From Ruminococcus sp. UBA4321 (GTDB lineage Bacteria > Bacillota > Clostridia > Oscillospirales > Ruminococcaceae): 23,534 nt of DNA. Shown piece after piece: positions 6,535-14,652 of this stretch. Under the pieces are notes generated by a model. That model was not told where the DNA came from, did not search any database, and saw only the letters and a program-made list of their open reading frames with translations. The position numbers were made by a program, and so were the translations under genes. How positions within the stretch are numbered: the first letter of the stretch is position 1; each line of letters begins with the position of its first letter. The stretch is taken from the NCBI GenBank assembly GCA_002393815.1, contig DGUB01000046.1:1-23534 (forward strand). Direction: 5' to 3'.

Positions 6535-8059
6535 AAAGCATCACCAGTATCAGCCGGATACATGAAGCCAAAATCAGCAGAAACGAAATGCCGGAAACTG
6601 CAAGCACAGTTTTTTCGGTTTTTCCGAGTTTTCCTTTCTGGAACAGCGTATTCAGGCGGTATTTTGCAGAAAGTTTTTCTGCAAGCAGAAGATTCCGGCT
6701 GACTTCCGGCTGATTCCGTAGTCTGACGGGAATTCTGGTTTCATAGGCTTCCTGTTTCATTTGTTCGGCGAGGGTATCAGAAGCATAGAATTCTTTCAGT
6801 TCCTGTTCGCTGACCAATTCGCTCCAGAAAAGCGCGGCAGGAAGCAGATTTTTTTCGGGATGTTTGATTTTCTTGTCAGGGTGTGCCTGCCATGAAAGAA
6901 ATTCCAGTAAATCTGCGATTTTCTTATCATTTTTATTTTCCTGAAAGAGGTTTTCGAGAATCTGCACAGGGATTTCCTGCTGCTGAATATAGGCATAAAT
7001 TTCATCTATCGTCTGATAAGAAACATCTTCTGTGATGAAATCACTGCCCTGATTTTCCCTGACCGCGCGGACGAATTCAGAATAGGTCAGAACCTCTGTT
7101 TTTTTTAAGAACGGAGGTTCGGCAGTATTCTGATATTCCTGCTGCCACTGTTCAAGTACAGGCAGCAATAACTGTGAAGACAGCCCGTAACAGGAGAACA
7201 AATGCAGAAACAGCCGGAGTTCTTCTGTTTCATGAACGCCGTACCGGGAAAGATACCATGCAGTCAGATACCGGACGAACTCACTGTCAATGCCGAAACC
7301 GGGCGAAATGCCGGAATCCAGTTTGTTTCTGGCTTCTTCTATGAAATTTTCATCGACAGAAAGAAGCAGATATTCGACAGATTTCTGAATCATGCAGTCA
7401 TCAAAATATTTTTCGTACTGTTTCCGGAAAGTATTCATATCTCCGGAAGCCTCTGCCGGAAGATTTCCGGCAAGCATGGCGGCAAACTGAAGCATACTGA
7501 CCGAAGGCGCACCGTACCGGAAGCACAGCGCACGGAACAGACGGTTATACTCTGTAAAAATCGGCAGTTTCCGGACGAAGCGCAGAGTTTCCGTATCACA
7601 GATGATTTTTTCGTGACTGGTATCGAAAAATCTGTAATTCTTTCCGGTATCTTCATCAATCAGCAGACCGGAAGTCAGCTTTTCCGGCAAATGCCGCGCA
7701 AAACTCTGTAGAATGCCCGGAATCTGTTCTTCTGTACAGTCCACCAGATGGAACGGTGTCCCGCCTGTCAGGAAGTTTTCAATCACCTGATGCCAAGCCT
7801 TGTTTCTGGTATCGGAAGAAAAAACGCCGTCCTCATTCCGGAAATCATCTACAGTATAGACGAAAAACGGGCGTTCTTTTACTTCCGGACTTTCGGACTT
7901 CTGCACCCGGAGGACATTTCCTCTGTGAAAAATATAATAAATATGCGAAATGCTTTCGCACTGCTGCAACAACTGTGTAATTTCCGAGAAGCTGTCCGGA
8001 GCCTGTTCATCCCACGCATAGCCGTCCTGCGCCCGGAATACGGTATAAGTATAAATCAT
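6524..8059 (-). CDS. C-terminally anchored partner of the GTPase, GAP1-like candidate
   Basis: The 511-residue protein begins with a strand-rich N-terminus (YTVFRAQDGYAWDEQAP), continues with a mostly helical body and ends in a single hydrophobic segment (about residues 484-508) with almost nothing after it, as in a tail-anchored protein whose bulk is cytoplasmic. Its start overlaps the stop of the GTPase gene as ATGA. Proteins of the GTPase-associated GAP1 group (N, M and C modules, next to TRAFAC 'DO-GTPase' genes in predicted conflict systems) have similar size and position. The opening strand and GY motif also resemble them, but this is a weak by-eye match. Known GAP1 proteins are thought to act with the neighbouring GTPase; here it may tether the GTPase to the membrane. 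It could instead be a lineage-specific family. Confidence 0.6.
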   Translation of the reverse strand: MIYTYTVFRAQDGYAWDEQAPDSFSEITQLLQQCESISHIYYIFHRGNVLRVQKSESPEVKERPFFVYTVDDFRNEDGVFSSDTRNKAWHQVIENFLTGGTPFHLVDCTEEQIPGILQSFARHLPEKLTSGLLIDEDTGKNYRFFDTSHEKIICDTETLRFVRKLPIFTEYNRLFRALCFRYGAPSVSMLQFAAMLAGNLPAEASGDMNTFRKQYEKYFDDCMIQKSVEYLLLSVDENFIEEARNKLDSGISPGFGIDSEFVRYLTAWYLSRYGVHETEELRLFLHLFSCYGLSSQLLLPVLEQWQQEYQNTAEPPFLKKTEVLTYSEFVRAVRENQGSDFITEDVSYQTIDEIYAYIQQQEIPVQILENLFQENKNDKKIADLLEFLSWQAHPDKKIKHPEKNLLPAALFWSELVSEQELKEFYASDTLAEQMKQEAYETRIPVRLRNQPEVSRNLLLAEKLSAKYRLNTLFQKGKLGKTEKTVLAVSGISFLLILASCIRLILVMLYEC

Positions 8060-9390
8060 GATTCTGCCTCCGCTGCATACTGCACAATTCTGTGCAGAAG
8101 ACTGTCAACATGTCTTGGCTTGTATAATTCCGCATTGATTCTGCCGTTTTCTGCCGGAGTTCCCAAAGGTGCGATGCACATGATGTCTACTTTCTGACCG
8201 GAAATCTGGTTACAGTAGGCAATAATATCCTGAATTGTTCTGTAGATAGAACGATAGACCGGCTGATTCCCCTGTTTCATTCTGCTGCTGAGTTCGTCGC
8301 AGAGTGTGTGAATCATGGTTTCTGTATTGTCCATGAAATGATAATTCCGGATAACACGCAGTTTTTCGGGGTCATAATTCTCTGTTTTGCCGTCCGGCGC
8401 ATACAGCATGATATTATCCGCGGTATCGGGATAGAGGTCACATTTCGTAAAACACAGAATAATCGGTTTTTTCTCGTTTCTGGTACGGCAGTGACGCTCC
8501 AAATCGTTCAGATACTGTCTGAGCCGTTTCAGACCGGCAGCGTTTTCCTCTTCGTTGTCCGATTCGTAGACAGAAGCAATGTCCAGCAGTACAATCAGCA
8601 TATCCGACCAGACGGCACGGTCTATACGGATTTCCTTGGTTTCTTCGCCTCTGGTATCGATAATATTGATATCCTGATTCTGGTCAGTCCGGAATGTAAT
8701 CGGCGGCTGCGGAGAAAGTGTGGTTTCCGGAACATTGCCTTCGTTGAGGGCTTCTTCGGCGCGGGTGAAATGATTTTCAATAAAGGGTTCTTCGGTCATA
8801 AGTTTGAGATGCACCCGATTTTCGGGCTTTCGCATGGCGAGCAGAAGATTGGTTTTTCCGGCTTTGCTTCCGGCAATCAGCGAAACCGTGAAATTGCTTT
8901 CCTGCGTATCATCAAGGGTTTCCCAGACGGTTTCATTTCCGACCGTTGTCCGGGCAACGTTTCTGGCGGACAGTATCAGGTGACAGCTGTCACATACCAG
9001 TTCCGTTGCCGCCATGGGCTTGAACGGCTGATAAATAAATAAAGCCTTTCCGTCGATAGTGGCAGCATTTTCGAGTTCTCTGGCACTGTCGGGATATTCT
9101 TCCATCAGGGTTTCCACGGGCTTGACGATAATTTTCAGACCGCTTTTCAGCTGAAGCGTTTTTTCAGAAGCATCACAACTCAGGCGCGGTGCTTCTTCTT
9201 CGGGCAGAGAAATGCCGTAATAATTCAGCTTGGTTTTCATAATGCTGTCAGTTTTCTGGCTGTCCAGACCGATAATATCCGGCGAACATTCAAAATGATT
9301 GGCATTGAGCGATTCAAAATTTGCCGGTATCAGAAACCGGGGACTGACAACATCTTTCAGGCAGTGAATGCAGACGCATTTGTTAATCAT
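8056..9390 (-). CDS. Zinc-ribbon TRAFAC-type GTPase (DO-GTPase2-like)
   Basis: The 444-residue protein carries an N-terminal CxxC (Cys7/Cys10, with Cys5 close by) and a second CxxC (Cys133/Cys136) separated by a beta-rich insert, which could form one zinc ribbon. The GTPase core follows: P-loop AGSKAGKT (about 173-180), DTRG as the DxxG motif (245-248), TKCD as the NKxD-type base motif (about 315-318) and IAPLG near residue 410 as the G5 loop. This order fits the TRAFAC clade families called DO-GTPase, which accompany GAP1-type proteins. It has no membrane segment, so it acts in the cytoplasm and is probably recruited by the following tail-anchored protein. AAAGGAA precedes the ATG at 9390. 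The GTPase call is secure; the subfamily is moderately so. Confidence 0.85.
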   Translation of the reverse strand: MINKCVCIHCLKDVVSPRFLIPANFESLNANHFECSPDIIGLDSQKTDSIMKTKLNYYGISLPEEEAPRLSCDASEKTLQLKSGLKIIVKPVETLMEEYPDSARELENAATIDGKALFIYQPFKPMAATELVCDSCHLILSARNVARTTVGNETVWETLDDTQESNFTVSLIAGSKAGKTNLLLAMRKPENRVHLKLMTEEPFIENHFTRAEEALNEGNVPETTLSPQPPITFRTDQNQDINIIDTRGEETKEIRIDRAVWSDMLIVLLDIASVYESDNEEENAAGLKRLRQYLNDLERHCRTRNEKKPIILCFTKCDLYPDTADNIMLYAPDGKTENYDPEKLRVIRNYHFMDNTETMIHTLCDELSSRMKQGNQPVYRSIYRTIQDIIAYCNQISGQKVDIMCIAPLGTPAENGRINAELYKPRHVDSLLHRIVQYAAEAES

Positions 9391-9418
9391 GTTTTCATTC
9401 CTTTCTTGCTAATCAGAT

Positions 9419-10498
9419 TTATTTCAGTTTCATGTCGATTTTCATTTTCACGAGTACTTCTTTCTGATTCCATTCAGAATGCACATGATTGAACTGATGA
9501 TAAAAACTGATGGTATCCTGATAATGGCAGGCATCTTTTTCATTTTTTTCCGTAAAGTCTTTCCGGAGCAGTTCGACAGTCTGCTGTGTCTGTCCGGAAA
9601 ATTCTGATGTCAGGGATTTGGAAGCCCGTTCGCCGTAGGTCTTGAAACTGATGAGCAGACTGTCCCGGCGGATTTTCAGCAGAAGCCCGTCATCCTGAAG
9701 ATTGCCTTCATGCGGAATGCCGAAAATATTCTTGGAAAGACTGAGATATTCTTCCGGAAGATTCTTTTCCGGAAACAGCGGTTTCCAGTCCGAAACCCGG
9801 AATGCCTGCTGATAGGAAACAATTTTATTTTTCCGGAACAGTCTGTTCCAGAAATTCGGATAAGTATCTTTCCGACGGAAAGCGTTTTTATTCGCAAGGT
9901 AATACTGCACGACAGTACTGCCGTTTTCGGTTTCTTCGGCAGTGATTTTAATGACTAATTCGATATTTTTATTTAACAGAGCCTGTGCATTTTCATCCGA
10001 GAAATACTTTTCATCGAATGATTTTTTCGCCGGAGCAGGACGGCGTTTCGGCGGTGCGGAAGCAGTGGATTTCTGTTTTTTCTCGGCATCCGGCTGCTGT
10101 TTGCGGCGCAGAGGCGGCACAGGGGCAGGATTCTGCTGATTCTGAGGAATGATAATCACATTCTGCTGACTGACCAGTCCGGTGCGAATCAGATAATCTA
10201 CACTCTGATTGAATTCTTTTACAGATTCCTGTACCTGCTTCATAACATGGCGCAGAGCCTGAAAATCCTGATTGTCAGAATAGGCATTCAGAGCAGATGT
10301 AAATTTTTTAATCTGCGGAGACAAATCAGAATCATAGCAGTTCTGGGCTTTGCCGGACTGGAGCGTTGTCATCCGCGCACAGGTCTGCCGGAGCAGGGTT
10401 TCTGTAGGTTCTACAATCCGATAGGCATCCACTTCATCATGGCGGTGAAAATTGCTGACGGAATTATCTATCTGTTTCAAATCTTCATGGATATTCAT
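9419..10498 (-). CDS. Soluble operon protein with Pro/Lys-rich linker, function unknown
   Basis: No signal peptide or membrane segment is visible in this 359-residue product. Residues 1-110 are predicted helices, 115-165 are a basic Pro/Gln/Ala/Lys linker (with PAPVPP and KRRPAPAKK), and 165-359 look like an alternating alpha/beta domain ending in beta strands. No catalytic motif was recognised. Its start overlaps the preceding two-TM protein gene as ATGA, and the GTPase gene begins 28 nt after its stop, so it sits between the membrane part and the GTPase part of the operon. A two-domain adaptor that joins the GTPase to the membrane protein would fit, but this is inference from position and architecture only. 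Confidence 0.72.
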   Translation of the reverse strand: MNIHEDLKQIDNSVSNFHRHDEVDAYRIVEPTETLLRQTCARMTTLQSGKAQNCYDSDLSPQIKKFTSALNAYSDNQDFQALRHVMKQVQESVKEFNQSVDYLIRTGLVSQQNVIIIPQNQQNPAPVPPLRRKQQPDAEKKQKSTASAPPKRRPAPAKKSFDEKYFSDENAQALLNKNIELVIKITAEETENGSTVVQYYLANKNAFRRKDTYPNFWNRLFRKNKIVSYQQAFRVSDWKPLFPEKNLPEEYLSLSKNIFGIPHEGNLQDDGLLLKIRRDSLLISFKTYGERASKSLTSEFSGQTQQTVELLRKDFTEKNEKDACHYQDTISFYHQFNHVHSEWNQKEVLVKMKIDMKLK

Positions 10499-11859
10499 GA
10501 AACGACCTCATCCTTTCTGAACGTCTGGTTAATCATTTCGGCACAGGATTTCACAGCATCCAGCCGGCACTGGAGATTCTGCACATCATGGCTGCTCAGG
10601 GAGACATCACAGCGGCGGTGCTGGGTTTCGCAGAAAATATGCAGATAATATAAATGCCATGTATACTCTCCGGAATCTGCCGAAGCTTTCAGCGCGTCAT
10701 ATGCCTGACGGAATTCCTCATGAAACGGTGAATCTTCCGGAAGCCACATTCTGTAGGCATTCTGCACAATGCGGTAATGTGACAGAAGCTGTTCCAGAAT
10801 CCAGCGTTCTGTATCTGCAATGCATTCATAGAAAAGCGAAATGCATCTGTCACACAGCGCGGCGGATTCCTGATAATCCCGGAAACGTTCCAGATAGGCA
10901 GCATATTTTTTCTGTGATTTCTTATCTTTTTTATTGGACAAATCCAGAAGCACATCTCCGGAAGGAATTTTTTTCAGCATCTGCTGTGCTTCCTGCAAGC
11001 GTGCGGAAAATTCTCCGGGGAGCTGTGCGGCTTCCAGTTCGGAAGCACTGTTTTTCTCCAGAATTTCCTGACAGGAATTCACCAGATAATCCGCGATAAT
11101 CTGCAAATCCTGTGCAAGCGTTTCCAGAGGGGCATATAATTCCGCGAGCAGATACAGCGTATCGGAAGCATAGCCGCTTTCCCGGAACAGGTGTTCCGGC
11201 TTGTCAGTGGAAAGATACTGTTCCACATGGGAGAAGGCATTCTGCATCTGCTCCGGATAGTACTGATTCAGCAGAACCGCAGAATAACTCAGATAATTCC
11301 GGAAATCAACCTGTAAATTCTGTGCAAGAGACTGTTCGTCATAGGATTTCTGGGAATCTTCGCATTTTCTGACCAATTCGCGGAATTCCCGTTCCATATC
11401 GCGGCACTGCCGCAGATTCGAGAACACAGCCGTTAATTTTCCGGGTTCGAGAGTCTGTGCATCTTTCTGCAACAATTCGATTCTGCCGGAAAAATAAGTC
11501 GTTTTTGCAATAGTTTCCTGCTGGTCGGGATAGTGTTCCCGGAAATACTGTTCTGCTCTGCCGCAGGTATTTTGGATAGTATCAATATAATCAAGATATT
11601 TCAGGCTGACATGCTTCACCGCGGCGGTATTCAGAATGCCGAGCAGCACCGGAATCCCGAACCAGATTTCCAGTGTGGAAATCAAAAACTCTTTTGTGGA
11701 ATCTACAAATTTTGTATTCAGGAAAAAGCCGTCATCCCAGAGGAATACCGGAAATTTAATCACAAACGTATAGAATGCAAATATCAGAATCAGAATGCCG
11801 TGTATCAGCAGTACAATTCCGGCGGCTTTATTCCCCCTCAGCAGCGGATTCGGTTTCAA
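10495..11859 (-). CDS. Two-TM protein with a long cytoplasmic helical region, function unknown
   Basis: The 454-residue product has membrane segments at about residues 12-34 and 60-80 and then some 370 residues of mostly helical, Glu/Gln-rich sequence with coiled-coil-like spacing. With both ends inside, the helical part should be cytoplasmic. The start is a TTG at 11859: a perfect AAGGAGGTG lies six bases before it, and the overlap with the upstream gene is 32 bases. No family was recognised. Gene fusions or repeats were not seen. In context it could act as the cytoplasmic scaffold that links the SEDS/PBP-like membrane proteins with the linker protein and GTPase encoded next; that role is inferred. 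Confidence 0.72.
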   Translation of the reverse strand: MKPNPLLRGNKAAGIVLLIHGILILIFAFYTFVIKFPVFLWDDGFFLNTKFVDSTKEFLISTLEIWFGIPVLLGILNTAAVKHVSLKYLDYIDTIQNTCGRAEQYFREHYPDQQETIAKTTYFSGRIELLQKDAQTLEPGKLTAVFSNLRQCRDMEREFRELVRKCEDSQKSYDEQSLAQNLQVDFRNYLSYSAVLLNQYYPEQMQNAFSHVEQYLSTDKPEHLFRESGYASDTLYLLAELYAPLETLAQDLQIIADYLVNSCQEILEKNSASELEAAQLPGEFSARLQEAQQMLKKIPSGDVLLDLSNKKDKKSQKKYAAYLERFRDYQESAALCDRCISLFYECIADTERWILEQLLSHYRIVQNAYRMWLPEDSPFHEEFRQAYDALKASADSGEYTWHLYYLHIFCETQHRRCDVSLSSHDVQNLQCRLDAVKSCAEMINQTFRKDEVVS

Positions 11860-13177
11860 GCGTCACACCTCCTTCGGTCTGGTTGGCTTCGTCAATGAAA
11901 TACACAAGACTGTCGATAAAATACGAGATTTTTTCACTCTTGCTGTAGAGTGTAAAGGCTTTCTGCACAGAACCGTCCTTTTTCGCGATGATTCCGGTAA
12001 TATAACGGAAATCCGCATAATTTCCGGATTCATAGCGCATGACAGAAATCTGGTAATTTTTATAATTTTCGGAAATATATTTTTCATAGCCGGCTTTCAG
12101 TTCTTTTTGCAGAGCCGGAATGCCGAGTTCCGAAACCGGATATTCCGGCAGAATCTGTACAGGATTCCCCTGTTTGTCGAGTACGTTCTGAATCAGGACA
12201 GGTACACGGGATTCATCGGAAAAGAGCCTTTGTGTGATACTGTTCAGATGCAGAGGACTGATTTCGGAAATATCTGTTTCTTTCATATTGTCGGGACGTT
12301 CCAGAATCAGGTCAAAATCTGTGAGAAAACAGTATTTTGTAATCTGTTCCGGTTTGTCAGGTTCTGTTTCAGAATTTCTGACTTCTGCGGTTCTGACCTG
12401 ATAATCGAAGAATTTTTTTGCCTGTGTCTGTTCTTCCGGAGTCAGAGCCTGAATGCGTTCATAGAGAAAATCTGAATTCAGACAGGCTTCCAGTTGTGTC
12501 AGACCGCTTTTTTCGCTTTCGGTACTGGTGATGCTTGTCGCGGTCATGACTTCAATCTGTCCGGTAGGCACATCCTGAATGATACATCCGCCCTTCATCT
12601 GATTCAGCGTCAGAAGGTCATAAATCTGCATTTCCAGTTCCGGATTCAGAAACAGCTGAATGTCATAGCCTTCCGGAAACTCCGGAAGTGAATCGGCACG
12701 GGTATCGGGGTTAATGTTCGGAACAGCACGCATCAGCGGTGCGATGCCGTCCACACCGTTCAGGTCGCCGTAAAGGTATCTGCACACGCGGTTTCTGCTT
12801 TCTTCATAGAACGTCTGCCAGCGGACAGGCTGTGTTTCTACAGAATACAGGATATTTCCGTTTCTGTCGAGCAGTGCGCCTTTCGGTGCATAGAAATTAT
12901 AATCTGTATACTTGATATTATAGCTGTCGAATTCTTTCGAGAGATTTTGTCTTGCATTCGCAGTCAGGTCATAGCCGTAATATTTCAAACCAAAACTGCT
13001 TTTTGTCTGTTCCGGTTCGGTTTCCTTTGTCTGATACGAAGATGTGAAAAATCCGTAGACAATGTCATAAAACAGCGTACTTCCCAGAATAAACAGAAAT
13101 ATCAGCAGAAGCACAATCATAAAAATTTTATTTTTAGGCTTGTGAAGCCGGATTTCAGATTCCTGCTTACGCATCAT
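11828..13177 (-). CDS. Single-TM PBP-like protein lacking the transpeptidase domain
   Basis: This 449-residue protein has a cytoplasmic basic start, one membrane segment (about 18-42) and an extracellular body. APKGALLDRNGNIL (about 97-110) matches the conserved RGxIxDRNGxxLA segment at the start of class B penicillin-binding proteins. YDIQLFLNPELEMQIYDLL followed by GGCIIQDVPTGQIEVMTA (about 171-213) matches the strand that leads into their transpeptidase domain. Beyond this no SxxK, SxN or KTG motif exists, so it should be non-catalytic. In SEDS-class B PBP pairs the pedestal region activates the polymerase; this gene overlaps the SEDS gene by 11 bases, which makes an activator role attractive. 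GGGAGGCGA precedes the ATG pair at 13177. Confidence 0.75.
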   Translation of the reverse strand: MMRKQESEIRLHKPKNKIFMIVLLLIFLFILGSTLFYDIVYGFFTSSYQTKETEPEQTKSSFGLKYYGYDLTANARQNLSKEFDSYNIKYTDYNFYAPKGALLDRNGNILYSVETQPVRWQTFYEESRNRVCRYLYGDLNGVDGIAPLMRAVPNINPDTRADSLPEFPEGYDIQLFLNPELEMQIYDLLTLNQMKGGCIIQDVPTGQIEVMTATSITSTESEKSGLTQLEACLNSDFLYERIQALTPEEQTQAKKFFDYQVRTAEVRNSETEPDKPEQITKYCFLTDFDLILERPDNMKETDISEISPLHLNSITQRLFSDESRVPVLIQNVLDKQGNPVQILPEYPVSELGIPALQKELKAGYEKYISENYKNYQISVMRYESGNYADFRYITGIIAKKDGSVQKAFTLYSKSEKISYFIDSLVYFIDEANQTEGGVTLETESAAEGE

Positions 13178-14639
13178 GAAAGCTCGCCTCCCTCAGACAG
13201 AAAATCACCGGAATCAGCAGAATCAGCATGACAATAATATTCATAAAGCCGTTGCTGATGAACGGCAGTGTTACTCCGGTAAAGAAAATCAAGCCGAAAT
13301 TCGACATGACATGCACTGCTCCGGAAGAAAATAACAGCAGACAGGAAAGTTCCGACAGCGTAAACAGCGGAGAACTGATTTTCCGGCGGTTTTTCAGCTT
13401 GTAATTATGCAGATAAATGCACGAAATCAGCGGGACTAACAGATAAATCGAAATCAGCGCGGCGGCTGCCCATCTGCCGAACACAGAAATCAGATTCAGA
13501 TAGGAGAAATCTTCGATTCTGGTATAGAGTGTGCCGACCATATCGACCGCATAGGGAGTGGTACTCATACCGGCACTGCTTTCCAGAATGACCTGATTCA
13601 CATCGCGAATCTGCCGGTAACTCTGGAGATTGAATAATCTGTCCAGAAAATCTTTGGAGATAAACTGATTCAGAATCCATAATATGCCATATCCCAGAGC
13701 CGTCAGCAGAAGCATGATTCCGCCTGCCTTTGTACTGTAAATTAAAAACAGCATCAGAATCAGCGTCAGGAGCATGACAATCATTGTGCCGTGTTCTCCG
13801 AGCAGAAACAGCCCAGCCATCAGATTGATAAATAATATCGCCAGTTCCCAGTATTTTACATAAAGTTCGGAATGATTTTTTCTCTTTTTGTCGTTCCAGA
13901 GCATCAGACAGTAGAAGCCCAGAAAGAATAATAATTTATCCAGTTCCACAAAAGCGACTCTGATAGAAAGATGTGCATTCAGCCATCCCCGGAAAACACC
14001 GAAAAACAGAAGATTCAGTGCCGTATAGAACAGAAACAGCAGAGTTCTGCCGTGTGCGAGTCTGCCGCACCAGTAGCGGACAGTTTCGGCATCTTTATTA
14101 TGAAACGGCAGAATCAGCGTCATCATTGCCAGTAACGCGACAATTCCGGCGGATTCCAGTACTGCCGTCGGAAACCGCGCCGGGTTCAGTCCGCTGATGG
14201 TGATGAAATTCACCATCAGCACGCCGAGCGAAATCAGCAGATATTTCGGACGGTGATAGAATTCTTTCAGCGCATAGTACAGCATGACAAAAATACTGCC
14301 CAGCAGTACCGCCGGTTTCATCAGGCTGAAGATATATTCTGCAATCGCGCCGGGCTTTTCCGTCTGGAAGCCGACAATATACAGATTCATGAAACAGCCG
14401 ATATTCATCATCAGAATCAGACAGGTGATAAAGCTGCACTGTCTGGTATATGTCGTTTCCGTCGCCAGAAGCCGCTGAAACAGACATGCTTTGACACCAC
14501 ACATCAGCAGCAGGAACAGCGCGTAAATCAGGAACAAGCCCGTTCTGTAGCCGACAGTGTTCCCGGCACTGAACAGCAGCGGTGAAACGGTAATCAGCAG
14601 CAGCAGTTCCGGCAGAAACAGATTTCTGAATTTTTGCAT
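13167..14639 (-). CDS. SEDS-family (FtsW/RodA-like) peptidoglycan glycosyltransferase homologue, divergent
   Basis: The 490-residue, multi-pass membrane protein (more than ten hydrophobic segments) carries the late SEDS signature GVTLPFISNG (about 455-464), compared with the usual PLPFISYGGSS. It also has a segment near 277-290 (LFLLGEHGTMIVML) that aligns with the QPDxGTA motif holding the essential Asp of RodA/FtsW. Here that Asp appears to be Glu282. A stretch around residues 362-400 matches the loop and helix with the usual TDFxFxxxxEExGFxG pattern, loosely. SEDS proteins polymerise lipid II into glycan strands together with a class B PBP. The surrounding genes supply a pedestal-like protein, a transpeptidase and an LCP-like protein, so this is likely the polymerase of a dedicated system. 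AAAGGGGGCGG precedes the ATG at 14639. Confidence 0.85.
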   Translation of the reverse strand: MQKFRNLFLPELLLLITVSPLLFSAGNTVGYRTGLFLIYALFLLLMCGVKACLFQRLLATETTYTRQCSFITCLILMMNIGCFMNLYIVGFQTEKPGAIAEYIFSLMKPAVLLGSIFVMLYYALKEFYHRPKYLLISLGVLMVNFITISGLNPARFPTAVLESAGIVALLAMMTLILPFHNKDAETVRYWCGRLAHGRTLLFLFYTALNLLFFGVFRGWLNAHLSIRVAFVELDKLLFFLGFYCLMLWNDKKRKNHSELYVKYWELAILFINLMAGLFLLGEHGTMIVMLLTLILMLFLIYSTKAGGIMLLLTALGYGILWILNQFISKDFLDRLFNLQSYRQIRDVNQVILESSAGMSTTPYAVDMVGTLYTRIEDFSYLNLISVFGRWAAAALISIYLLVPLISCIYLHNYKLKNRRKISSPLFTLSELSCLLLFSSGAVHVMSNFGLIFFTGVTLPFISNGFMNIIVMLILLIPVIFCLREASFHDA

Positions 14640-14652
14640 TCTTCCGCCCCCT

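Noticed and set aside
8308..9042. A 244-codon plus-strand open frame opposite the GTPase
   Set aside because: The GTPase motifs on the minus strand are clear, and this frame shows no RBS, signal peptide or recognisable domain.
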